Below are positions 1-8,408 of a stretch of 64,000 nucleotides of DNA, in pieces; position 1 is the stretch's first letter; each line of letters opens with the position of its first letter. This DNA comes from CALHVX01 sp051027215. GTDB taxonomy: Bacteria; Pseudomonadota; Gammaproteobacteria; Pseudomonadales; Azotimanducaceae. The position numbers and the translations under genes were made by a program. Below the pieces are notes generated by a model, which had not been told where the DNA came from, ran no database searches, and saw only the letters and a list, made by a program, of their open reading frames with translations. The stretch covers positions 1 through 64,000 of the forward strand of contig JBPCXR010000229.1 of assembly GCA_051027215.1 (NCBI GenBank), given 5' to 3'.

Positions 1-200
1 GTGTAGATGGGCGTAATACTGGTGCCGACGAGCACCTGCTGCGTGACTTGCGCAATGGCCAGACAGAGGGACAGGTTGTCACCCAGGCTTGGGCAAAAGA
101 TGCCGGGAAAGCCTTGTTGCTCGGCGCGCACGGCAGCTTCGAGTATGGGCCGGCGCCGACCTGGTACCGCAGCCAGGCTGATTGCAGGTTTTCTAGTCAT
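1..200 (-). CDS. Luciferase-like (LLM class) flavin-dependent oxidoreductase, N-terminal part only
   Basis: From an ATG at 198-200 the reading frame runs 66 codons leftwards and leaves the window, so only the N-terminus is seen. A GGGGA ribosome-binding sequence lies 8 bases before the start. The peptide has the early strand-helix-strand of the bacterial-luciferase TIM barrel: an opening AAVPGRRRPILEAAVRAEQ helix, GFPGIFCPSLGDN, a helix LCLAIAQVTQQV, and the strand VLVGTSITPIY. In this family the strand is usually written 'I.lGTgv.piy' and sits beside the flavin. Members use reduced FMN or F420 to oxidise varied substrates; the substrate cannot be told here. It is transcribed in the same direction as the rhomboid gene to its right. 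Confidence 0.75.
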   Translation of the reverse strand, partial: MTRKPAISLAAVPGRRRPILEAAVRAEQQGFPGIFCPSLGDNLSLCLAIAQVTQQVLVGTSITPIY

Positions 201-266
201 GGTTGGGTTCCCCTGTGAATTGTCTGATTAGCTCGATAAGTGGGCGCTTTTCCAACCGCCTGCTGT

Positions 267-1025
267 TTAGAACAGTCGGTGCTTGGCAGCGTTTTTACGC
301 GGATGGGCCAGATGAGCGGCCAGGTACGTGGGTCTTTGGAACAGCTTGATCAACGCCAATCCTGCCAGGAATCCGCCAATGTGTGCCCAAAACGCCACAC
401 CGCCCTCTGCACTGCCCAGCGCTGGTAGTCCGCTGACGAGTTGAATGATGAACCAGTAGCCGAGCATCACAAACGCCGGCACTGCCATGGTTGTTACAAA
501 GAAGCCCAAGAAAATGAACGTTTGAACCTGCGCACGGGGAAAAAGCAGCGCGTAGGCTCCCATCACGCCGCCAATGGCACCGGATGCCCCAACCATGGGT
601 ATAGCACTGGCGGGATTGGTCAGTATTTGTGCCGCCGATGCCGCCAATCCGCACAATATATAAAACACAGCAAAGCGTCCGGGGCCCATCACGTCTTCGA
701 CGTTGTCGCCGAACACGTACAAGAACCACATGTTGCCGAGGATGTGAAACCAACTGCCATGCATGAACATGGAGGTTATGAGCGTGCGAGGGCTGGCGTC
801 ACCGTCGATTTGACAGGCGAGACTCTCGCTGACGGGGGTCAGGCTGCCGGCTGCGCCACCGAAGAGGTCACCAGGAATCAGCGCATGGGTGCAAAGCGAT
901 TGTGGCAGTGCTGGGTCGCTGCCAAATCCCTGGAGCAGTGCCCACACCAGAAGGTTTAGGCCAATGATGGTGTAGGTGGCATAAGGAATATGTATGGATG
1001 GGTTTTCGTCCCGCAGTGGAAACAT
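267..1025 (-). CDS. Rhomboid-family intramembrane serine protease
   Basis: This 252-residue inner-membrane protease would cut single-pass membrane proteins within the bilayer. The hallmark GASG with the catalytic Ser is at residues 146-149 (Ser148), and the partner His is in WAHIGG (His215). There are about six hydrophobic segments. HGSWFHILGNMWFLYVFGDNVED (residues 89-111) is the conserved rhomboid L1/TM2 region, including the HxxxN that forms the oxyanion site. The loop at about 35-80 is longer than in E. coli GlpG and there is no separate cytoplasmic N-terminal domain, so it resembles the bacterial 'Peptidase S54' membrane proteins rather than GlpG. It is the last gene of the minus-strand run, 4 bases after the cupin gene. 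The substrate is unknown. Confidence 0.92.
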   Translation of the reverse strand: MFPLRDENPSIHIPYATYTIIGLNLLVWALLQGFGSDPALPQSLCTHALIPGDLFGGAAGSLTPVSESLACQIDGDASPRTLITSMFMHGSWFHILGNMWFLYVFGDNVEDVMGPGRFAVFYILCGLAASAAQILTNPASAIPMVGASGAIGGVMGAYALLFPRAQVQTFIFLGFFVTTMAVPAFVMLGYWFIIQLVSGLPALGSAEGGVAFWAHIGGFLAGLALIKLFQRPTYLAAHLAHPRKNAAKHRLF

Positions 1026-1029
1026 TGCC

Positions 1030-1515
1030 TTACTCCTTGGGCGCTACATCCTTGAGTTGCGCGGTGGCAACCCAACGGCGCGAGCCAGCGGATTTGATCA
1101 TGGTGCGGCCGATGCGCGGGTAGTGCACCACGTCGCTGGCGTTGCGATCACCTCCCATCAGATAGAGCAGATCTTCCGAATGCGGGTTACTCAAACAGTG
1201 AGGTTCGCTGCCTGGCGGGAATGCCATGAAGTCACCAGCGCCTACCGATAAGCGCTGATCGCCGATTTCGGCGATCCCACGGCCTGAGAGAACGTAGAGG
1301 AACTCTTCATCGGTGTCGTGGAAATGAAACTGGGTGCTGTCGCGCCCCGATTCCAAGCGTACGAGATGCACGCCCAGGGCTTGTAGACCGAGCAGATCGC
1401 CCAGGCTGCGTGTCTGTCGCACGGCATTGTCATTGAACTGGTGTTGCTGTTGGCGCTCCGGCAACGCTTCGATCTGCTCCGCTCGGAGCAGGTGAGGATT
1501 AGATTCTTCTGTCAT
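1030..1515 (-). CDS. Cupin-domain protein
   Basis: A 161-residue single-domain cupin. The metal-binding motif 1 is visible as HFHDTDEEFLYVLSGRG at about residues 64-80 and motif 2 as the FPPGSEPHCLSNP segment near residue 100. This gives the usual His/Glu ligands for one metal on a small beta barrel. Cupins of this size bind or isomerise small metabolites, or act as dioxygenases or storage proteins; nothing here fixes the reaction. The start codon overlaps the hisC stop (ATGA at 1512-1515), so the two are translationally coupled, but a role in histidine synthesis is not known for this family. A short region before the barrel is rich in Gln and has no recognised domain. Confidence 0.85.
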   Translation of the reverse strand: MTEESNPHLLRAEQIEALPERQQQHQFNDNAVRQTRSLGDLLGLQALGVHLVRLESGRDSTQFHFHDTDEEFLYVLSGRGIAEIGDQRLSVGAGDFMAFPPGSEPHCLSNPHSEDLLYLMGGDRNASDVVHYPRIGRTMIKSAGSRRWVATAQLKDVAPKE

Positions 1516-2612
1516 GAGGCCGCTCCTGCGGCTGCACTGAGGCAGTCTTGCAGCGCAGCGATGAGCGCTTGGTTTTGCTCGGCGGTACCTACGCTAATGC
1601 GCAATCGATCGGCCAATCGGGGCTCTGCAAAGTAGCGCACGTATATGTTGCGAGCCTTCAAGGTCTCGTACAGGTGTTGTGCGGTTTCGGCGCGCCCATC
1701 GGGCACCGCGACTAATAGAAAGTTGCTGTGCGAAGGTGGCGCGTTGAATCCCAATTGCGCAAGCCCGGCAAGCAGCGCTTGTCGATCTGAACGGACTTGC
1801 TGCCAGGTCTGCTGTGCGTAGGCTTGATCCCCCAGCGCGGCTTCGCCGAGCAGCTGGCTGATAGCATCGATGTTGTAGCTATCTCGAGTCTTGGTGAGGA
1901 TCGGTTCAATCAAGTTGGCGCTGCCTAGTAGATAACCCAAGCGTAAGCCGGCAAGGCTATAGCCCTTACTGAATGTGCGTAGGATCAGCAGGTTGTCGAG
2001 CTGGTTGACCAGCTCGGCACTCGAATAGCCTTCATCTGGTGCAATGAAATCTGCATAGGCTTCGTCGATCAGGAGCACGCCGCCCAACGCTTGCGCCAAC
2101 GCGAGCATACTTTCGGTACTCGCCAGAACGCCCGAGGGCGCGTGTGGGTTCACAATACAGGTTAGGCGCGCAGCTGCTGCGTTTAGACGTTGAGCAGTGT
2201 CTGCGGGTAGTGCCCAATCCGCCTGCAGCTCAATGCGTTGTACCTTGGCGTTCTGTACTGCAGCAAGTACCGGATAGAGCGAATAGCTGGGTTCGGCCAT
2301 GCCAAAAGTCTCGCCTTCGCCCACGAACGTAGTGATGGCCAGGCGCAGGGCTTCATCGCCGCCATGGGTACAAACAACCTGAGCAACGTCCACACCGTGA
2401 TGGTCGGCAATGGCCTGGCGCAAGCTCGCTGCCGTAGCTGACGGGTAAATGCGTAGTGCGCTGGCATCGGTAGCGTTGAGTGCTTGTTGGACAGCTGGGC
2501 TAGGCGGATGGGGGTTTTCGTTGGTGTTGAGTTTGATTACCCCGTCGACTTCCGGCTGCTCGCCATAGCTGTAGCCCGCCATGGCGGCAATGTTGTCACG
2601 TTCATAGGTCAT
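1512..2612 (-). CDS. hisC: Histidinol-phosphate aminotransferase
   Basis: A PLP enzyme (366 residues, the usual length) that transfers the amino group of glutamate to imidazole-acetol phosphate to give L-histidinol phosphate. The fold-type I landmarks are in order: KLNTNENPHPPSP (residues 27-39, substrate loop), the DEAYADF cofactor aspartate (183-189), and the Schiff-base lysine in RTFSKGYSLAGLRLGY (Lys216). The C-terminal LRISVGT loop carries the phosphate-binding arginine. It lies apart from any other his gene, as is common for second HisC copies, and such copies can also act on aromatic amino acids. It follows the nitrilase gene after 19 bases and overlaps the cupin gene by four. Confidence 0.93.
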   Translation of the reverse strand: MTYERDNIAAMAGYSYGEQPEVDGVIKLNTNENPHPPSPAVQQALNATDASALRIYPSATAASLRQAIADHHGVDVAQVVCTHGGDEALRLAITTFVGEGETFGMAEPSYSLYPVLAAVQNAKVQRIELQADWALPADTAQRLNAAAARLTCIVNPHAPSGVLASTESMLALAQALGGVLLIDEAYADFIAPDEGYSSAELVNQLDNLLILRTFSKGYSLAGLRLGYLLGSANLIEPILTKTRDSYNIDAISQLLGEAALGDQAYAQQTWQQVRSDRQALLAGLAQLGFNAPPSHSNFLLVAVPDGRAETAQHLYETLKARNIYVRYFAEPRLADRLRISVGTAEQNQALIAALQDCLSAAAGAAS

Positions 2613-2631
2613 GCCGGGACCTTAGCCGTTT

Positions 2632-3489
2632 TCAGTCGAAGGGTCGATGATGCTTTGCGACCGGCATCTGCGTCCGCACTTCGGCGACCTTATTCGGATC
2701 AATCTCACCGATCAGCACAGCGTCCTCTGCCGCTGGCCCTTCGGCGAGCACGGTACCCCAAGGATCGATGAGCAATGAGTGGCCGTAGGACTGGCGTTTG
2801 TTGCTATGTCTGCCGTGCTGGGCAGGGGCCAGTACGTAACTTTGGGTTTCTATGGCTCGAGCCCGCAGCAGCGCGTGCCAGTGGGCCGCGCCAGTGGTCT
2901 TGGTGAACGCAGAGGGTACCGAGATGGCGATAGCGCCCAGGTTAACCAAACGCCGGTACAAGGCCGGGAACCTGAGGTCGTAGCAAATGCTGAGGCCGAG
3001 CGTGCCAAAGGCACATTGGGTCGTCACCGCACGGTTACCGGCCTGGGTAGCTCTCGATTCGAACAGTCGGGTGCCATCTGCGAGGTCGATGTCGAACATG
3101 TGAATCTTGCGATAGAGGGCGGCGATCTCACCGTTGGCGAGAATGTGTACGCTGGTATTGGCGGCCGGTGGTTCAGCGCTCAGCCGTTCGTGGAACCCAC
3201 CGAGTAGCAGCTCGCACTGGTGTTGCAGCGCCAGCGCCCGACATTGATCGAGAATTGGTGTGGGTTGATCCGCCACTTCGCTCAGCGGCTCAAGGATCTG
3301 TCGCTTTTCCTTGTCTGGTCCGATGAACGCAAAAGCCTCGGGTAGGGCGATGAACTTCGCCTCCTGGGCCGCGGCTTGGGCGATCAATTTGGTGAGCGTC
3401 TCCATATTCTGATTAACATCTGCTGTTGCGCAGTGTTGGATGAGCGCTACTTTTGTTGGCCGAGAATTGCTTTCTTCGAAGTCGTTCAT
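2632..3489 (-). CDS. Carbon-nitrogen hydrolase (Nit1/NIT2-type omega-amidase family)
   Basis: A 285-residue nitrilase-superfamily hydrolase with the full Glu-Lys-Cys triad: Glu51 in ALPEAFAF, Lys128 in YRKIHMFDI, and Cys169 in SICYDLRFPALYRRL. The YRKIHMFDID and CYDLRFP wording is typical of the Nit branch. That branch includes deaminated-glutathione amidase and omega-amidase and acts on small amides rather than nitriles. In Pseudomonas and E. coli relatives such enzymes repair side products of aminotransferases, which would fit its position just upstream of hisC, but that is inference. The start overlaps the stop of the upstream sensor kinase (ATGA at 3486-3489). Confidence 0.92.
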   Translation of the reverse strand: MNDFEESNSRPTKVALIQHCATADVNQNMETLTKLIAQAAAQEAKFIALPEAFAFIGPDKEKRQILEPLSEVADQPTPILDQCRALALQHQCELLLGGFHERLSAEPPAANTSVHILANGEIAALYRKIHMFDIDLADGTRLFESRATQAGNRAVTTQCAFGTLGLSICYDLRFPALYRRLVNLGAIAISVPSAFTKTTGAAHWHALLRARAIETQSYVLAPAQHGRHSNKRQSYGHSLLIDPWGTVLAEGPAAEDAVLIGEIDPNKVAEVRTQMPVAKHHRPFD

Positions 3490-5963
3490 TGCTTGTGGTT
3501 TTGTAGGCGCCGCAGAGCGATACGCAAAGATTGAATGTTATGAGCCTGCTCAGGGTGCGGATGCAGTAGGCTTTCGACCGTCGATAGCAGAGAATCGTGT
3601 TCTGAGCTGACGTCTAACAAGTTCGTCAGTTCAGATTTGCTCAGTGCCGAGTGGTCTGCCAGGGTGCTTGTGGTGGTGCTGTCTGTTGTGAGCAGCAAGA
3701 TCGGTACTTCCGGATTGGCACTACGCATGTCTATGGCGATTTCCAACCAGGTTTCGTGTGGTGCGGTGATCTCAATGGCGATCAGCCCATAGCGCTTGCG
3801 ATTGTCCAGAAACAGTTCTAGGGCTTGGCTTGCGCGGGTGGCCGTGGTGACCTGGTAGTAGCGCTGCAACTTGGCTAGCGTGTTCTGGGTATTCGTATGG
3901 CCTGTATGCACAAAGAGGATTCTTGCCTGCGCCTGATTGCCGCGATCAAGGGACGTGTCTAAGGGTAAACAGACATCAACCCGTGTGCCGCCTTGGGTAC
4001 GATTGGCCATGAGCAAATGGCCACCGTGCTCGTGCACGATGCCATCAACGACCGATAGCCCAAGGCCGCTACCGGCGCCGATCGACTTGCTGGTATGAAA
4101 CGGCGTAAACAGATCTTGCACAGGTTCGTCTATGCCTGGCCCCCTGTCCGATACCGACAACACGATTCGTTCGCCACTGAATTGGTTCAAGCAGGCCGAA
4201 CATTTTGTCGGGTGTATTCGGACTTGCTCCAGATTGACCTCGATGCTGCCTTGGTTTTGCATGGCTTCCGAAGAATTGACCACAAGGTTAATCAGCACCT
4301 GTTTGAACTGCTCTTCGTCTACAGCCGTTGCCAGCGGCTTCTGAGAAGTGCTCAGCGTCAGTGTGGTTCCCAGCGGTAGGCCGCGCCGCACAAATTCAAT
4401 GGCGTTCGCAACGGTCTCATTCAAATCAACACGCTGCACGTTAGGTTTTGCGGCGCGGCTGTAGATCAGCAGCTGTTGCACCAGGTTGGCTCCACGCTGA
4501 CCGGCGGTATTGATCTGCTCGATATAGCGATTGCGTAACGACGCGTTTTTCTCGACTGCTGCGCTGCCGAGCAGCTCAGAAAAGCCCATGACAGAGGTGA
4601 AGATGTTGTTGAAGTCATGCGCAATACCACTTGCCAATTGGCTGATCGAGCGTACTCTTTGCGCCTCCTGAACGGATCGTTGTACGTTGCGAAGCTGGGT
4701 GGCTTCATCTGTGATCGACTGAAGCTGTTGTATTTGCTGACCTAATGCGTTGGCATGATCAATCGCTTTGGCTTGACGGCGGCTAGCTTTTGCTACGGAA
4801 AACGATACAGCGACCGCAAGGATCAGCACTTCAGCGCTTGCGCCCAGGAACAGCGCGTCTGAGACCATGAATGTGGAGTAGGCGTCGTAGTTCGACAACC
4901 CCAGTATGCTTGAAGCGGCAACAGTTGGCAGCAGCGACAAAAGTAGCAAACTGGCGTTTGGAGATTTCTTGATCGTTAGCCAGGTGGCGAGGCCCAGAAG
5001 AATTAGCCCGACGACGAAAGTGGCGTAAATTTCGATGAGGGTGCTGGCATAGTTCGGCCAGGCGGCGCTAACGAGACCATGAACGACGAGGAGACCTGCC
5101 AGAACTCGAATGCTCGTAGCTTGTCGGGGCACAAGTCGATCAGCGCCGAGGAAGTGCAGCGCGAACATTAAGACACTGCTCAGTGCCAGAGCGGTCCCTA
5201 GCGACGGCAGCCATACGAGGAGCGTAGAGGAGCTCGGCAGCACGTAAGCTCCAAGAAACCCATCGAAGGTGCTCAAACAGAGCAACAGCCCAACAACGTG
5301 GAGCGAAAAGTAAAAATACAGATGACGGCGATTTGTCAGAAACATTGCGACGGTAAAAATCAACACGAGCAGTAAAAGCCCGTAATAGCCACCGTGGCGT
5401 AGATGCAGCAGCATCGCGTCGTGCGCGTATTCGTCCACGGTGAAGAAACGAATGGGGTAGTTGACCTGCGTTTCGACCGCGGTGTGATGTACCAGTAGGC
5501 TCAGCGTTTGCACGCCTGGTTCAACGGGGTAGACGAACCGCGGATCCTTGAGTGGACGTTCTGATGCCGGGTGTTTGGAACCACCCACGTGGCTCGCAAC
5601 AACGCGTTCACCGTCGACCAGGTATAACTCGAAGTCCATGAGCCAGCCGCCTTCAATGACGATTCTGGCTTTATTTTTAGGGACACGCGCTTCGAACCAA
5701 ACCGGTGCGCTGTTCATTTTCAGCGATACGACCAGAGTGTCCTCGTCGGGTGCGATTATAGGCTCCGGCAAGTGCGCCAACGCGGCCAGCGCCTGCGCCG
5801 GAGTTTTTAGCTGCTGTTGGGTATCGATGATGTGGCGAAATGTTGCACTAGACTCGGCCCAAAGCGAAGTGGGCAGCAGGCCCGCGATCAACACCAGGAT
5901 TGCCAGTGCCGGGCAGTGCCGCCGGCAACCTGTCTTCAAGCTGTTAGAGGTCAGGCTGCACAC
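3486..5963 (-). CDS. 7TM-DISM sensor histidine kinase with degenerate C-terminal receiver
   Basis: An 825-residue membrane sensor kinase. In order: a signal segment (to about 35), a 7TMR-DISM extracytoplasmic beta domain (about 40-180), seven membrane spans (about 192-392), a coiled coil, HisKA with the phospho-accepting His449 in ASGIAHDFNN, and a HATPase with N box NLVVNSSEAM, GPGID and GSGLGLS. A CSAC pair (588-591) lies inside the ATPase domain. The last 145 residues keep the receiver fold but lack the acidic pocket: RILFVHTGH replaces the usual acidic pair, and Glu731 stands where the phospho-accepting Asp should be. The start is GTG, overlapping the helicase stop by 20 bases; a TTG at 5939 would give a tidier signal peptide. 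Confidence 0.9.
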   Translation of the reverse strand: MCSLTSNSLKTGCRRHCPALAILVLIAGLLPTSLWAESSATFRHIIDTQQQLKTPAQALAALAHLPEPIIAPDEDTLVVSLKMNSAPVWFEARVPKNKARIVIEGGWLMDFELYLVDGERVVASHVGGSKHPASERPLKDPRFVYPVEPGVQTLSLLVHHTAVETQVNYPIRFFTVDEYAHDAMLLHLRHGGYYGLLLLVLIFTVAMFLTNRRHLYFYFSLHVVGLLLCLSTFDGFLGAYVLPSSSTLLVWLPSLGTALALSSVLMFALHFLGADRLVPRQATSIRVLAGLLVVHGLVSAAWPNYASTLIEIYATFVVGLILLGLATWLTIKKSPNASLLLLSLLPTVAASSILGLSNYDAYSTFMVSDALFLGASAEVLILAVAVSFSVAKASRRQAKAIDHANALGQQIQQLQSITDEATQLRNVQRSVQEAQRVRSISQLASGIAHDFNNIFTSVMGFSELLGSAAVEKNASLRNRYIEQINTAGQRGANLVQQLLIYSRAAKPNVQRVDLNETVANAIEFVRRGLPLGTTLTLSTSQKPLATAVDEEQFKQVLINLVVNSSEAMQNQGSIEVNLEQVRIHPTKCSACLNQFSGERIVLSVSDRGPGIDEPVQDLFTPFHTSKSIGAGSGLGLSVVDGIVHEHGGHLLMANRTQGGTRVDVCLPLDTSLDRGNQAQARILFVHTGHTNTQNTLAKLQRYYQVTTATRASQALELFLDNRKRYGLIAIEITAPHETWLEIAIDMRSANPEVPILLLTTDSTTTSTLADHSALSKSELTNLLDVSSEHDSLLSTVESLLHPHPEQAHNIQSLRIALRRLQNHKQ

Positions 5964-7131
5964 ATTCGATGCGGGCCCCTAGGTACTCCTCTAGGGGCGC
6001 CAGATTGAAGGCGTCGTCTTCCGAGACAAAGCTGATGCTAATGCCTTCTGCGCCAGCTCGGCCGGTGCGGCCTATGCGATGCACGTAGTCCTCCGGATCC
6101 TCTGGTAGGTCGTAGTTAAACACATGAGTAACGCCGTCAACGTGGATCCCGCGACCTGCGACATCGGTTGCCACCAAGTACGGTAGGCTGCCTTCTTTGA
6201 AGCGTGTGAGCGTGGCCAAGCGCTTGCGTTGTGGCACATCGCCAGCCAGCGGCTCGCATTGAATGCCCGCTTTGCTGAGGTAGGCTTGCAGTCGATGGGT
6301 TTGGTCACGTCGATTGGCGAAGATCAGCGCGCGGGTAGGCGCTTGCTCTTTGATCACCTGAGCCATGAGCTTGGCCTTATCGGCTCGGCTTACCACCCAA
6401 AATTTCTGTTCCACCGTTTCCGTTGCAACGGTTTCCGGCGCGATGACCACGTGTTCCGGCTCCAGGGTCCAGGACTGTGCTAAGCGCATCACGTCGTCGT
6501 TGAACGTCGCGCTAAAAAACAGCGTCTGCCGGGTACGCTTGTGTGGCGTTTGGTAGACGATGCGGCGCACATCGGGAATGAACCCCATATCCAGCATGCG
6601 ATCAGCCTCGTCAATGACCAGCACCTCGACCTCTTTGAGGTCGATTTCTCGGCGGTTTACGAAGTCGATCAGTCGTCCTGGGGTTGCAACCAGAATATCC
6701 ACCAGGCTGCCGCGCAGCTTATCCAGTTGTTTTTGAAAGTCGATACCGCCGACGACGCAGTGCACGTTCTGATCCATATAAGTGACCAGTTCGTTGGCAT
6801 CGTCTTCAATTTGTAGCGCCAGCTCACGTGTTGGCGCCAATATTAGCGCTCGAGGTTTTCCTGGCTGCTGGTCCTGCTTTGGGTTTTCCCACAGTCGGGT
6901 GAGGATCGCGATCAGAAACGCGGCGGTTTTACCGGTGCCCGTCTGTGCCTGGCCGGTAACGTCGTAGTCCGACAGGCTATAGGGTAAAACGGCGCTCTGA
7001 ATCGGTGTGCAGTACTCGAACCCGACGTCGGCGATGGCCTGCATTAACGCTTCCGGTAAGGCGAAGTCATGAAAGCGATCTTTATCTGGATGCTCTTCAA
7101 CTACAAAGTCTTCTATGCGCCATGCGCTCAT
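5944..7131 (-). CDS. rhlB: DEAD-box ATP-dependent RNA helicase, RhlB-like
   Basis: A 395-residue core helicase with all DEAD-box motifs: Q motif (FEYCTPIQ), I (AQTGTGKT), Ia (PTRELALQ), Ib (TPGRL), II (DEAD), III (SAT), IV (ALIFANRR), V (ATDVAGRGI) and VI (HRIGRTGR). It unwinds short RNA duplexes using ATP. The pre-helicase wording RFHDFALPEALMQAI.DVGFEYCTPIQ and the absence of a long C-terminal extension are closest to RhlB, the degradosome helicase of gammaproteobacteria; RhlE normally has a long tail. The symbol is an assignment by resemblance and the RNase E partner is not in the window. It overlaps the sensor kinase start by 20 bases. Confidence 0.85.
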   Translation of the reverse strand: MSAWRIEDFVVEEHPDKDRFHDFALPEALMQAIADVGFEYCTPIQSAVLPYSLSDYDVTGQAQTGTGKTAAFLIAILTRLWENPKQDQQPGKPRALILAPTRELALQIEDDANELVTYMDQNVHCVVGGIDFQKQLDKLRGSLVDILVATPGRLIDFVNRREIDLKEVEVLVIDEADRMLDMGFIPDVRRIVYQTPHKRTRQTLFFSATFNDDVMRLAQSWTLEPEHVVIAPETVATETVEQKFWVVSRADKAKLMAQVIKEQAPTRALIFANRRDQTHRLQAYLSKAGIQCEPLAGDVPQRKRLATLTRFKEGSLPYLVATDVAGRGIHVDGVTHVFNYDLPEDPEDYVHRIGRTGRAGAEGISISFVSEDDAFNLAPLEEYLGARIECVQPDL

Positions 7132-7136
7132 ACGTT

Positions 7137-8408
7137 TTACTCGTTGCTCTGGATATTTAAGGCGCCTATGCGCTCAATGTACGCCAGTTTTAGGCAAGTC
7201 ACGAATAACGACATAGCAGCCGTTAACTCGTCCAAGTCTGCAAAGCTGGGCGCGATGCGAATGTTGCGATCCAGCGGATCGTTACCGTAAGGAAAGGTCG
7301 CGCCTGCCGCGGTCAGGCTTAGGCCAGCATCGGCGGCTAACTCAACAACTCGGGTGGCTAGCCCGGGCTCGGTGTCTAAAGAGACGAAGTATCCGCCTTG
7401 TGGTTTGCTCCAGGTGGCGATTGGCCAGCCTTTTAAGCCTTCCTGCAGGCTGCGCTCCACTAACTCAAACTTCGGCCGCAGCAAAGTGGCGTGCCTGGCC
7501 ATGTGTTCGGCAACCCGGCCGCCTAAAAAGCGGGCGTGACGTAGCTGGCTGACTTTGTCTGAGCCGATGGCGAACAGCCCGAAGTGGCTTTCTACGCTTT
7601 GCAGAACCGAAGCACTGGCTGCTAAGAAAGCGATACCTGCGCTGGCGTAGGTGATCTTGGAAGTGGAAGCGAACTGCAAGATGTGATCGCTGGTGTCGGC
7701 TGCTTTCGCAGCTCGAGCAAGGCTCTTCAGCGGTTGTGGGTTCTCGACAAGGTGGTGGACCGCATAGGCGTTGTCCCAGAAAACCACAAAGTCATCTGCA
7801 GCCGCCTGTCGGGGAAGTTGGGCGATGGCATCAACGACCGGATCGCTGTAAACACAGCCTGTGGGATTGGAATAACGCGGCACGCACCAAATGGCCTTAA
7901 CGCTCGGATCAGCACTCGCCAAGCGCGCGGCAGCCTGGGTGTCTGGACCCTCATCGGTCATCGGGAGCGTTATCATCTCCAAACCTAGCCTTTCGCAGAG
8001 GGCGAAGTGTCTGTCGTAACCCGGTGCGGGTGCGAGCACCTTTGGCCGTGCTTGCCGATTCCAGCGGCGTTGGTCCTGCCACAGGCCGAATCGCAAGGCC
8101 AGATCCGCGCACTGATACATGAGCGTCAGGCTGGCGTTGCCGAACGCGAAGACGTCGTCTGCATCCACGGACATGATCTCGGCACCCAATGCGCGGGCTT
8201 CTTCTATGCCACGCAGCTGGCCGTAGTTGCGAGTATCAATGCCAGTAACCGATAGATAGTGGCCCTGGATCTGCTCATCTAGCTCCGCGCTGAGTGCCAA
8301 TTGATCTGGCGCTGGTTTGCCCCGGGTGAGATCGAGCCTGAGTCCTTGTTGACAGTGAAGCTGGTACTGTTCGCGTACTTGTTCAGCGCTAGCGTGTAGC
8401 TGGCTCAT
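7137..8408 (-). CDS. Class Ic aspartate aminotransferase-like PLP enzyme
   Basis: A PLP-dependent aminotransferase of the Asp_aminotransf (PF12897) type, the subgroup Ic known from Corynebacterium AspT. Diagnostic pieces are LDLTRGKPAPDQL near the N-terminus, GNASLTLMYQ, APAPGYDRHFAL, CVPRYSNPTGCVYSD, DNAYAVHHL with the cofactor aspartate, and FASTSKITYASAGIA with the Schiff-base lysine. It would interconvert aspartate and oxaloacetate with glutamate and 2-oxoglutarate. I chose the ATG at 8406-8408 (423 residues) because it overlaps the argC stop (ATGA) and because known members begin just ahead of the RGKP motif. A longer frame to 8468 adds 20 Arg/Ser-rich residues that look non-coding. Confidence 0.88.
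   Translation of the reverse strand: MSQLHASAEQVREQYQLHCQQGLRLDLTRGKPAPDQLALSAELDEQIQGHYLSVTGIDTRNYGQLRGIEEARALGAEIMSVDADDVFAFGNASLTLMYQCADLALRFGLWQDQRRWNRQARPKVLAPAPGYDRHFALCERLGLEMITLPMTDEGPDTQAAARLASADPSVKAIWCVPRYSNPTGCVYSDPVVDAIAQLPRQAAADDFVVFWDNAYAVHHLVENPQPLKSLARAAKAADTSDHILQFASTSKITYASAGIAFLAASASVLQSVESHFGLFAIGSDKVSQLRHARFLGGRVAEHMARHATLLRPKFELVERSLQEGLKGWPIATWSKPQGGYFVSLDTEPGLATRVVELAADAGLSLTAAGATFPYGNDPLDRNIRIAPSFADLDELTAAMSLFVTCLKLAYIERIGALNIQSNE

Noticed and set aside
441..959. A 172-codon plus-strand frame inside the rhomboid gene.
   Set aside because: It is antisense to a gene with a complete active site and has no domain of its own.
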